A stretch of 33,091 bases of DNA from an uncultured Clostridia bacterium (GTDB lineage: Bacteria > Bacillota > Clostridia > Oscillospirales > CAG-272). The stretch lies in NCBI GenBank assembly GCA_947588825.1, contig CANPZU010000028.1, positions 1 through 33,091 on the forward strand, written 5' to 3'. Below the pieces are notes generated by a model. That model worked only from the letters and a program-made list of their open reading frames with translations, was not told the DNA's origin and ran no database searches. Made by a program: the position numbers and the translations under genes. Shown here in pieces: positions 26,637 through 33,091 of this stretch (within the stretch, counting starts at the first letter, position 1; each line of letters begins with the position of its first letter).

Positions 26637-26661
26637 TCATTTTCCCTCCGTTCATAATACT

Positions 26662-27417
26662 CTATTTGTGTTCTATGTTTATATTTATATCAAACGCTGA
26701 AACCGTGCCATTTGATTTGTTTTCGTTAATTGAAATTTTTTCTTGTACCTTGAACACTGATATTGTCCCTGAATCTTTGTCGTCGGTTCCTTGGTCGCAA
26801 ATTGAATTTTCAAGAGGCCGAAGATTGAGACTCATATCATCTCCAACATTATAAAAAAGTAGTGCGTTATTTTGTACCACCATTTGATAAATTGATATGT
26901 TTATTACGTCTCCGTCGCAGAGAACCCTTTCGCCAATTTTTTTCTCGTTTACATATGTTCCGTTTGTACTACCTAAATCTTGTATTCTCAAAACGCCGTT
27001 TGTTCGCTTAATTAGGCAATGTTGACCTGAAGTGCGTTTATCACTAAGTACAATATCATTATTTTTATTACGCCCTATATATATTTTGTTTATGTCTAAT
27101 AATCCTACCTTTTGGTCACTATCATTCTGCTTAGGATGAATAGACAAATGAATGTCCCGTATCGACGAAATTGTATACCGATTTCCTTCGGCTAAACAAT
27201 CTCGTATAATGGGCGTACCTCCATGGTCATATAAGCGCTTTCCTTTAATAATATACTGTTCGCCCTTCTTTTGAATTAAAATTTGATTCTTGGAAAGATT
27301 TGCGGATTGTATGCACAGAGTATCAGAGTTATCTCCACCAATCGTTACAGAATCATAATTACTCAAATCAATGCTAAATATATTATTATCACAGTAAATT
27401 CGCACTATATATGCCAT
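26662..27417 (-). CDS. Double-FHA protein related to the EssC N-terminus, with GarA-like motifs
   Basis: This 251-aa soluble protein has two FHA-type domains laid out as in EssC. The first (about 1-98) is degenerate (VTIGGDNSDTLCIQSANLSK). The second (about 105-190) is canonical (IYIGRNKNNDIVLSDKRTSG, QHCLIKR, DLGSTNGTYVNEKKIG). The C-terminal tail carries two T-x-S-x-F sites, SGTISVFKV and NGTVSAFDI, resembling the ETTSVF phospho-switch of GarA/OdhI. It probably reads phosphothreonine from the kinases and may itself be a substrate that closes on its own FHA domain. It lies 25 bp before the phosphatase gene. Start codon behind AAGGTGGG. Confidence 0.85.
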   Translation of the reverse strand: MAYIVRIYCDNNIFSIDLSNYDSVTIGGDNSDTLCIQSANLSKNQILIQKKGEQYIIKGKRLYDHGGTPIIRDCLAEGNRYTISSIRDIHLSIHPKQNDSDQKVGLLDINKIYIGRNKNNDIVLSDKRTSGQHCLIKRTNGVLRIQDLGSTNGTYVNEKKIGERVLCDGDVINISIYQMVVQNNALLFYNVGDDMSLNLRPLENSICDQGTDDKDSGTISVFKVQEKISINENKSNGTVSAFDININIEHK

Positions 27418-27478
27418 GGAGGACCCACCTTGTTAATTATTAGTTATAATGCAATAAATAGCCGTTGCATTAAGTATT

Positions 27479-29071
27479 TTACTGCACGGGGTTTCCGGCT
27501 GTTGCTTCAACAGGATTATCATCCTTAACAATTCCAATATTAATAGATACGTTTTCTCCGGCTACAACCTCTGCGTTAATAGATGTATTCTGGGCCTTAT
27601 ATCCCGCAGGAATATTATTAACTATGACAGGGTATGTTCCTGCAATTATATCACTGAAGTTACAGCTGCCACTTCCGTTTAAGCTCATAGTTTTGCCATC
27701 AAGCGTAACTGTTACATCTTTGACAAGGTCACTTGAAGCCCCCTCAAAATTCCCGTATACATGGATAGAAACGCTTCCGGTTTGAAGTTCTATGCCTATA
27801 TTTACGCTTAAATTATCTCCGGCCTTGACATCAAGATTAAGATTTGTACCCTTTTGAACACTGTATCCGGTTGGAACATTATTTACATTAATTGCGTAAG
27901 TAGCCGGCTCAACCTTTTCAAAAATACAGCTTCCATTTTCGTCTATTGTATTGGTATTTTCACCAATTGTTACTGATACATCCTTAAGAAGATCTTTTGC
28001 GCCCTCAAACGCACCATATACGTTTACTGTTACTTTACCCGTTTTATACTCAATTGGCGGCTTGTAATTATAGCTCTCGATAAGATTTCTTGCCTTAATA
28101 TCGGAGATAGTAGGCTTATAGCTCCGCATTTCCTCTGAAGTGTCATTTATGGAAATAATCTTATTGTCCGGATCGAACAATACTTCAGCATTGAGGTTCT
28201 CGGATATTGCCCGAACAGGAACCATTGTCACCCCGTTTTCCATAAATGGTGTGACATTCATATTATCACCATATACAAAACTAATCTGAGGATCTGACGT
28301 GTATACAAATTTTGATCCGATTTCAAAATCATGCACTTCAAGTTCCGGCTTATTCAATGTAAGCGTAATGCTCTTACCATTTTTGAAAATATGCACAGTC
28401 TGGTCGTTTCCTCTCCATGCCACAGTACAGTTTAACATTTCGGCAATTTGCCTAACAGGGACAAATGTTACAGCACCGCCATTTCCTAAAATAATTTCTT
28501 TTACACCGGCATTTTTTAGTGGAACAGCAACACCGTTAACCTGTATGGAATTATTAGAGTCCTTTATATCGATTATACTGTAAGAATTATCTTGCTCCGG
28601 CTGTTGTTCGAGCTGTTGCTCGGGCTGTTGCTCCGGTTGCTGTTCGGGCTGCTGCTCCGGCTGTTGTTCAGGCTGTTGCTCCGGCTGTTGCTCGGGCTGC
28701 TGCTCCGGCTGCTGCTCGGGCTGCTGCTCGGGCTGCTGCTCGGGCTGCTGCTCCGGCTGCTGTTCGGGTTGCTGCTCGGGTTGTTGCTCCGGCTGCTGTT
28801 CGGGTTGCTGCTCCGGCTGCTGTTCAGGCTGCTGCTCGGGCTGCTGCTCCGGCTGCTGTTCGGGCTGCTGCTCCGGCTGTTGCTCGGGTTGTTGCTCCGG
28901 CTGTTGCTCGGGTTGTTGCTCCGGCTGCTGCTCGTTAACGACCTCGAAATCCTGTGCTGTTTGCGTTTGATTCTCGTCGGCAAGATTTTCTGCTGAAATA
29001 GGCGACATTGACATAAATATCGTCGCCGTAGCGCAAAGGCCACAAATGAAAATTTTTTTCTTATTAAGCAT
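27479..29071 (-). CDS. Secreted protein with 28-unit EQQP repeat, stalk domain and two repeated beta domains
   Basis: In this 530-aa protein, a signal peptide (MLNKKKIFICGLCATATIFM, then SMSPISA) is followed by EQQP repeats at residues 47-158, one unit reading EQQL. A copper-amine-oxidase-like stalk domain follows (VTFVPVRQIAEMLNCTVAW; VTMVPVRAISENLNAEVLF). It ends with two homologous domains of about 85 aa (VTVNVYGAFEGAKDLLKDVS and VSIHVYGNFEGASSDLVKDV), which look like prealbumin/Cna-B type beta sandwiches. There is no LPXTG or membrane anchor. The EQQP tract would act as a stiff spacer. AACGGAGG precedes the ATG. A hairpin with AATGCAA/TTGCATT arms (27448-27471) follows the stop. Confidence 0.8.
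   Translation of the reverse strand: MLNKKKIFICGLCATATIFMSMSPISAENLADENQTQTAQDFEVVNEQQPEQQPEQQPEQQPEQQPEQQPEQQPEQQPEQQPEQQPEQQPEQQPEQQPEQQPEQQPEQQPEQQPEQQPEQQPEQQPEQQPEQQPEQQPEQQPEQQPEQQPEQQLEQQPEQDNSYSIIDIKDSNNSIQVNGVAVPLKNAGVKEIILGNGGAVTFVPVRQIAEMLNCTVAWRGNDQTVHIFKNGKSITLTLNKPELEVHDFEIGSKFVYTSDPQISFVYGDNMNVTPFMENGVTMVPVRAISENLNAEVLFDPDNKIISINDTSEEMRSYKPTISDIKARNLIESYNYKPPIEYKTGKVTVNVYGAFEGAKDLLKDVSVTIGENTNTIDENGSCIFEKVEPATYAINVNNVPTGYSVQKGTNLNLDVKAGDNLSVNIGIELQTGSVSIHVYGNFEGASSDLVKDVTVTLDGKTMSLNGSGSCNFSDIIAGTYPVIVNNIPAGYKAQNTSINAEVVAGENVSINIGIVKDDNPVEATAGNPVQ
28598..28933 (-). repeat. 12-bp tandem repeat, 28 units, encoding EQQP
   Basis: Twenty-eight 12-bp units, consensus GAGCAGCAGCCG with synonymous variation, lie in the secreted stalk protein gene. 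Silent variation among units (GAG/GAA, CAG/CAA, CCG/CCC/CCT) indicates some age, but runs of identical neighbours suggest ongoing expansion and contraction. It is not a CRISPR: there are no spacers. Length changes in whole units preserve the frame. Confidence 0.95.
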
Positions 29072-29084
29072 TTTTAAACCTCCG

Positions 29085-29666
29085 TTATTTGTACAGTTTT
29101 ACACTGTAAATGTCATCAAGTTTCATTAACTTTGCTAATGTATTGATGTCGTCTATTGATACAAATATTCTTCCGCCGCCTTCAACAGTTTTAAGAAATA
29201 TTGGGTCTTCCAAGGCCATACTGTCATCATAACTTAATATGATCCTTTCCCCGCTTTCATCATATGTATATTCCATCACTGTCAGAGATGCCTCCGTACC
29301 ATAGTAAGGATCGCCGGCCCATACGATGTCTATGCATTTCCTTATTCCGTCATATGGAGCCGCGCCATTCTCAAGGTTACCGCCGGTTGTCGAGCCATAA
29401 ATCAGATGAATCGTCGGGTAAGATACACTCCAACTTATTGTCATACCAATTCTGTTTTCCTTATCATTGAGATTTGGAAAAATTAGTCTAAGTGGAACGT
29501 AAGTTTTATCGCCAATTACGCAAACCAACTCAGAGAAGGCAGAATTATCATTATTAATGCCTATCACATCGCCGATACTATCATCTGCGTTGACAGTTAA
29601 AATTCCTCCTGTTGTGATGAAAACAACAGAACAGATAATGCAAAGTAATTTCTTTAAGAACATCAT
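29085..29666 (-). CDS. Secreted stalk-domain protein
   Basis: In this 193-aa protein, a signal peptide (MFLKKLLCIICSVVFITTGG) is followed by a single domain with the copper-amine-oxidase-like stalk pattern (KTYVPLRLIFPNLNDKENRI, GMTISWSVSYPTIHLIYGS). A C-terminal half of about 90 aa follows (GGGRIFVSIDDINTLAKLMK). There is no anchor. It lies between the receptor kinase and the EQQP protein, both with extracytoplasmic domains, so it may be a ligand or partner outside the cell. ATG 29666 and 29663 are both possible behind AGAGG. Confidence 0.7.
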   Translation of the reverse strand: MMFLKKLLCIICSVVFITTGGILTVNADDSIGDVIGINNDNSAFSELVCVIGDKTYVPLRLIFPNLNDKENRIGMTISWSVSYPTIHLIYGSTTGGNLENGAAPYDGIRKCIDIVWAGDPYYGTEASLTVMEYTYDESGERIILSYDDSMALEDPIFLKTVEGGGRIFVSIDDINTLAKLMKLDDIYSVKLYK

Positions 29667-29684
29667 TTCAACCTCTTTCTTTTT

Positions 29685-31622
29685 TTAATAATATGTGTCT
29701 CCGTCAGGGTTAGCAATTTCTCTCCCGGAATTCCCCCCTCCGTTTTGATTTCCTGATGCGTTTGGCTCATCATGTTGAGTAACTTCATCAGAAGCTTTCG
29801 GCGCAGTGTCCTCCTGAGCCGCTGCTGCATTTCCTCCCGGTTCAGTTCCATTACTTCCTGTCGCTGGTGGTGTTTCCGCTGGTTGTACCTTTTTTCCTCG
29901 TACCGTTGGTGGTTTTGGTGGCGTTTTTACTACCACTTGCTCAGGCGGTTTATTAACAGTTACCGGAACTGTCTTTGTAATATCTCCGGCGCTGACGGTG
30001 ATTTCAGCCTGGCCATCTGCGACAGGAGTTATTGCACCATTTTCATCCACAGTCACGATATTGGTATCGGAACTCGTATATAATAATTTTTGTTCAGTTG
30101 CATTTTCCGGATCAATTTTGACCCCCAAATATGTCGAACTATCCCCAACGGTCATTTCAACTGACTTCACTACCGTTATATCTGAAATAGGAATAAATTT
30201 TTCGGATATATTAATATCTACTTTTTTCTTTATGTCACCTGAATAAACCGTAATAGTAGTTGTGCCTGCCGACACTGCTGTAATTTCGCCTTTATCATTA
30301 ACTTTGGCAATATCTTCATTTTCCGACAAATAAGAAATTGTTCCGTCCGCATCGGAAGGATAAATTTTAGGTGAAAGTTGAAAGCTATCGCCTACAACCA
30401 ATTGTGTACTTGATGGAAGGCTTAAAATATTAGTTGCGGGCACAGGTTGCATATTTAAATAGGCGACGTACCCTATTATTATTCCTATAACACATATGCT
30501 CGCTGCCATTGAGCCTACAATGATAAGCTTCTTACGTTTTGGATGCGCTGACGAAATGTCCGTTATAGTTGCGTCTTTATCCGGATTTATTACGTCCGAT
30601 TCAGTCCTGCCGCCATCCGTAACTGGTATGTCGGAAACCGTTTCACCGGTGCCCGTTTTTGAAAATTTATTTCTATTTTTTCTCGCTTCAAGGACAGGCG
30701 AGTCGTCAATGGTTTCCAATAGATTTTTTAATTTATCGGACATTTCCGCCGGAGAGGAATATCTGTTATGGCGATTATACGCACACGCCTTCAGTATTAT
30801 TTTTGAAAGCTTGTCGCCTCCGTATTTTGGAGGAGGGAGACGAACGCCATCCTTTCTTTTTTGCTGTGCAATGCTAATCTCATCAGGCCCCGGTACATAA
30901 TCTGCGTTAATAAAGGGAATTTTATCATTGTTGAGGAGCCTGTACATTGCCATACCAAGAGAATATATATCCACGGTGTTGTTATAATGTTTTCCTCTTG
31001 ATATTTCCGGAGCCATATAGTCCTCTGTTCCGGTTACGGTACCTGTTGCCGTTCCTGCGCCAAATTTAGATACGCCGAAATCGCCAAGCTTATAATTCCC
31101 GTCCGCGTCAATAAATATATTTTCAGGTTTTATATCTCTGTGAATAACATTGTTTTTTTGACAACCCTCTATCGCGGAGCAAATATCAATACCCAACTTG
31201 ACAACATCTTTTTTGCTTAATGAATTTTCTTCAAGATAGCCCTTAAGTGGCGTCAATAACTCCATGCGGATAATGATATCCCAACCGGGCTCGTCTTTTT
31301 TCTTTTCTTTAATGTGATCCTCATAGTGAACTACATTTTTTTCATTTTTTAATTTAAGCATTGACGATATTTCTATGGAATATCTGTCAGCCAATTTATC
31401 AAGATAAGTCGGCAGTTCGTTTTCTGTATAAGACTGACGAAGCAAATTTTTCTCGTTTTCATCATTTTTAGGAATAGAGATATATTTTGCCGCAGCTTCT
31501 ATTCGTTTGCCGTCTTCAATTTTATAAATTTTGTATACTTCACCATAGCTTCCTTTACCTATTAAGGAATCAATATTCCATTCACCCCAGAGCGGCGTAT
31601 AACGATATATCCCTTCTGCCAT
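29685..31622 (-). CDS. Receptor-like Ser/Thr protein kinase with BIG2 ectodomain
   Basis: In this 645-aa protein, residues about 15-290 are an intact Hanks-type kinase: glycine loop IGKGSYGEVYKI (21-32), lysine in AAAKYISI (K46), HRDIKPEN (about 161), DFGVSK (about 181), a Thr-rich activation loop (TATGTVTGTEDYMAPE), and VDIYSLGMAMYRLL. One membrane helix is present (about 365-390: MAASICVIGIIIGYVAYL). Outside lie two BIG2-like domains (DIAKVNDKGEITAVSAGTTT; NIVTVDENGAITPVADGQAE), then a Pro/Gly/Asn-rich tail. This is the PknB/PrkC plan with BIG2 in place of PASTA domains. It is the first gene of the leftward cluster, behind GGAGG. Only weak promoter-like sequence lies upstream, partly inside the inverted repeat at 31660-31691. 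Confidence 0.92.
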   Translation of the reverse strand: MAEGIYRYTPLWGEWNIDSLIGKGSYGEVYKIYKIEDGKRIEAAAKYISIPKNDENEKNLLRQSYTENELPTYLDKLADRYSIEISSMLKLKNEKNVVHYEDHIKEKKKDEPGWDIIIRMELLTPLKGYLEENSLSKKDVVKLGIDICSAIEGCQKNNVIHRDIKPENIFIDADGNYKLGDFGVSKFGAGTATGTVTGTEDYMAPEISRGKHYNNTVDIYSLGMAMYRLLNNDKIPFINADYVPGPDEISIAQQKRKDGVRLPPPKYGGDKLSKIILKACAYNRHNRYSSPAEMSDKLKNLLETIDDSPVLEARKNRNKFSKTGTGETVSDIPVTDGGRTESDVINPDKDATITDISSAHPKRKKLIIVGSMAASICVIGIIIGYVAYLNMQPVPATNILSLPSSTQLVVGDSFQLSPKIYPSDADGTISYLSENEDIAKVNDKGEITAVSAGTTTITVYSGDIKKKVDINISEKFIPISDITVVKSVEMTVGDSSTYLGVKIDPENATEQKLLYTSSDTNIVTVDENGAITPVADGQAEITVSAGDITKTVPVTVNKPPEQVVVKTPPKPPTVRGKKVQPAETPPATGSNGTEPGGNAAAAQEDTAPKASDEVTQHDEPNASGNQNGGGNSGREIANPDGDTYY

Positions 31623-31659
31623 CTGCCTCTACCTCCAGCGGTATATACCCAAGTTTTTT

Positions 31660-31691
31660 GTCCTTAAACTTTGTATTTAAGGACTGGCTTT
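31660..31691. repeat. Left copy of a 32-bp inverted repeat flanking the recombinase gene
   Basis: This is an exact reverse complement of 32955-32986. Internally it is a short palindrome: GTCCTTAAA (31660-31668), loop CTTTGTA, TTTAAGGAC (31676-31684). It lies 38 bp upstream of the kinase start and 45 bp beyond the recombinase stop. In the plus direction it is followed by TTCTTTTTT, a T-tract. It is either an inversion crossover site or an integration (att) site. Confidence 0.9.
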
Positions 31692-31735
31692 TCTTTTTTG
31701 GCCTAACTATGGCGTTATATCCATTTTCTGACGGC

Positions 31736-32794
31736 TTATTCTGACGGCAAATAGATTTCACCGAGCTTGGACATCTGATTTCTTTTATACTCATCCAGCG
31801 AATGAACATAAAGGTCAAGAGTTATTGCCACGCTCGAATGACCGAGTATTTCACTTAACGTCTTAAAGTCCATGCCTACCTCCAATGCACGGGTGGCAAA
31901 GGTGTGGCGCAGAGCGTGGAATTTTATATCGGGCAACTGCGCCTCATCGAGCAGCTTCTTAAAATGTCGGCGGTAAGAGCGCACATCCATCGAGCCGTTC
32001 CCGCTCGACAGCACGAATTCTCCACGGCGCGGTTTATTTTTAAGCTTTTCCGACAAAAATTCGGGGATTGGTATAACCCTAACCGACGAGCGACTTTTTG
32101 GCGGCGTCACCTTTGTTCCGGCGTCCGATCGGGTTTGGGTTCCGTTGACGTGGAGCTGCCTCCTGCCGAAATCAATATCGCTCCAACGCAGGGCGCAAAG
32201 CTCGCCAATTCGCAGCCCGGTGTATAGGCTTATCAAAATTCCGATGTCATTATCATCGTTCAGTACCCTTTCCAAGCGCTTTTGCTCCGAACAAGACAAT
32301 ATGCCGACCTCGGTCTTGGTCTTTTTTTGCAGCCTGACCTTTGACCAAATATTGTTTATATAGCCCTTTTCCTCGGCGGAGATCAACGCGGCTTTAAGAA
32401 CAGTGAAAACTGCCCTCACCGTTGCCGGTGCAAGCGTCATGGACATAACAAAGTTCTGCAAAGTATCTTTTGTAAGCCTGTTAAGCCGTATTTTTCCGAT
32501 TTTGGGGACTATTTGATTGTTGATATAGCTCCTGTAAACCGTCCTTGTAGTCTCTCTTATGCCCGGGTCGGTTTCGATCCAGTTTGCGAGCCATTGCGAA
32601 ACGGTCATGCTCGCGCCCTTGGTTGGCTCTTTTTTGGTGGATTTAGCCTGGGCAAGCTTAGACTTCGCTTCCGAATAGGTACGGGCATATACCGAGCCAT
32701 AGTTTATTTTACCGTCAACGCCGTAGTCCTTGACGTATCGCCCCTCGTACCGTCCGTCCTTCCGTTTGTAAATGTTTTCGCCTCGTTTTGACAT
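31736..32794 (-). CDS. int: Tyrosine recombinase/integrase
   Basis: This is a 352-aa phage/ICE-type integrase. The N-terminus (GENIYKRKDGRYEGRYVKDY) is the arm-binding domain of Tn916-like integrases, followed by a SAM-like core-binding domain (TVSQWLANWIETDPGIRETT). The catalytic domain shows YTGLRIGELCALRWSDIDF (first Arg), HALRHTFATRA (HxxR) and LGHSSVAITLDLYVHS (Tyr nucleophile), so it looks active. ATG 32794 is chosen because AGGAGGG precedes it; a longer frame to 32869 has no RBS. No excisionase gene is visible beside it. Its GC content looks higher than that of the secretion genes, hinting at separate origin. It lies inside a pair of 32-bp inverted repeats. Confidence 0.95.
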   Translation of the reverse strand: MSKRGENIYKRKDGRYEGRYVKDYGVDGKINYGSVYARTYSEAKSKLAQAKSTKKEPTKGASMTVSQWLANWIETDPGIRETTRTVYRSYINNQIVPKIGKIRLNRLTKDTLQNFVMSMTLAPATVRAVFTVLKAALISAEEKGYINNIWSKVRLQKKTKTEVGILSCSEQKRLERVLNDDNDIGILISLYTGLRIGELCALRWSDIDFGRRQLHVNGTQTRSDAGTKVTPPKSRSSVRVIPIPEFLSEKLKNKPRRGEFVLSSGNGSMDVRSYRRHFKKLLDEAQLPDIKFHALRHTFATRALEVGMDFKTLSEILGHSSVAITLDLYVHSLDEYKRNQMSKLGEIYLPSE

Positions 32795-32857
32795 GGATGT
32801 CCCTCCTAATTGACCAAAAATATGACGGCGAAACAGTAAAAAAATAGTGAAAAACAC

Positions 32858-32886
32858 TTGACAGTTCACCGCCGTTATGCTATAAT
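32858..32886 (+). promoter_or_regulatory. Consensus sigma-A promoter pointing rightward, away from the recombinase
   Basis: TTGACA (32858-32863), a 17-bp spacer and TATAAT (32881-32886) form a perfect consensus. Transcription would start near 32893 and run through the palindrome at 32956-32992, out of the segment. No plus-strand gene follows in the window; the next coding sequence is the 3' end of a minus-strand gene. Confidence 0.8.
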
Positions 32887-32889
32887 CAC

Positions 32890-32918
32890 ATTATAGTCGA
32901 ATTATTGTGTTTTTTGAA
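32890..32918 (-). promoter_or_regulatory. int: Probable promoter of the recombinase gene
   Basis: On the minus strand TTCAAA (32918-32913), 17 bp, TATAAT (32895-32890), about 95 bp upstream of the recombinase start. It is back-to-back with the stronger plus-strand promoter, so the two should compete or be co-regulated. Confidence 0.5.
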
Positions 32919-32954
32919 CATAATCGTTGAAAATCGCATAACAACGCGAGTCTC

Positions 32955-32992
32955 AAAGCCAGTCCTTAAATACAAAGTTTAAGGACTGGCTT
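32955..32992. repeat. Right copy of the 32-bp inverted repeat within a 15-bp-arm palindrome
   Basis: Positions 32955-32986 match 31660-31691 in inverse orientation without mismatch. The right copy is extended into a perfect palindrome: arms 32956-32970 (AAGCCAGTCCTTAAA) and 32978-32992 around TACAAAG. Neither strand shows a good T-tract after it, so a simple terminator role is doubtful. The left copy has only 9-bp arms, so one half-arm has been replaced there. Confidence 0.9.
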
Positions 32993-33033
32993 AATAATTT
33001 CAATTAAACATGGTGGGATTGAAAATTGACTTG

Positions 33034-33091
33034 TTATTCACCTCCGTATTCTATACAGGCTATACTGCGCCGCACAAGCTCCTCCGGGGTA
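33034..33091 (-). CDS. 3' end of an unidentified minus-strand gene
   Basis: The last 18 codons of an open frame enter from the right edge, reading TPEELVRRSIACIEYGGE and then TAA (33036-33034). The codon pattern looks real, but the family cannot be identified from so short a piece. Between its stop and the recombinase promoter lie only the palindrome and AT-rich DNA. Confidence 0.45.
   Translation of the reverse strand, partial: TPEELVRRSIACIEYGGE

Noticed and set aside
28598-28933. CRISPR-like array
   Set aside because: Units are only 12 bp, contiguous and translated in frame; no spacers exist.
28592-28996. Long plus-strand open frame of Leu/Arg/Gly repeats
   Set aside because: It is the antisense of the EQQP tandem repeat; a repeat free of stops in one frame is often open on the other strand, and no start or RBS supports it.
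30570-30660. ETVSDI and related Thr sites in the first kinase linker as further GarA-like motifs
   Set aside because: They lack the aromatic residue of T-x-S-x-F; too loose to count.
32956-32992. Simple rho-independent terminator at the right palindrome
   Set aside because: The stem is strong but neither side has a convincing T-tract, and an inverted copy of the sequence exists at 31660; recombination-site function explains it better.
1-33091. tRNA, rRNA or riboswitch genes
   Set aside because: No cloverleaf, rRNA-like or known aptamer sequence was recognised in reading the window; a covariance-model scan would be decisive.

Overview
The window reads as chromosomal or island DNA of a low-GC Gram-positive bacterium, most likely a gut-type clostridial Firmicute. 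This rests on AT-rich coding sequence, strong AAGGAGG-type ribosome binding sites, copper-amine-oxidase-like stalk domains, DUF4176 and DUF3592 proteins, and a YukD/EssC/WXG100 set. The assignment is inferred from gene content only.

Layout. Positions 1-1050 are a graveyard of mobile and broken genes: an IS21-like end, the 3' end of an IS3-family element whose right inverted repeat truncates an XRE-type repressor gene, and a frameshifted unknown gene. From 31622 down to 1627 essentially every intact gene lies on the minus strand with short gaps. This long leftward cluster has two parts. The first (31622 to 14443) encodes a receptor-like Ser/Thr kinase with Ig-like ectodomain, two secreted stalk-domain proteins, a double-FHA protein, a PP2C phosphatase with matching Ig-like ectodomain, an EssC-type FHA/FtsK secretion ATPase, an unrecognised 266-aa protein, a YukD-like ubiquitin fold, three WXG100 proteins, two candidate effectors sharing one N-terminal domain, three DUF4176 proteins and a DUF3592 membrane protein. 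It ends at a good hairpin. The second (14289 to 1625) encodes a second receptor kinase, which is frameshifted, several membrane proteins with N-terminal zinc ribbons, a stalk-domain secreted protein, a WG-repeat protein, an FHA-ADP-ribosylglycohydrolase fusion and a broken SGNH hydrolase. An IS5-type transposase relic lies in the 445-bp gap near 3500.

Interpretation. This looks like a type VII (WXG100/EssC) secretion locus wired into a complete phosphothreonine circuit of kinases, phosphatase and FHA readers. EsaA, EssA and EssB are not visible. Several of its proteins carry a T-[IV]-S-x-F motif resembling the ETTSVF phospho-switch of actinobacterial GarA/OdhI. Two proteins carry SecD-P1-like ectodomain segments.

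The right end (31660-32992) holds a tyrosine recombinase gene bracketed by exact 32-bp inverted repeats, with a consensus sigma-A promoter pointing outward away from the secretion operon. Inversion of this segment would aim that promoter at the operon's first gene, so a recombinase-controlled on/off switch is a testable possibility. The alternative is an ordinary integration site overlapping a palindrome.
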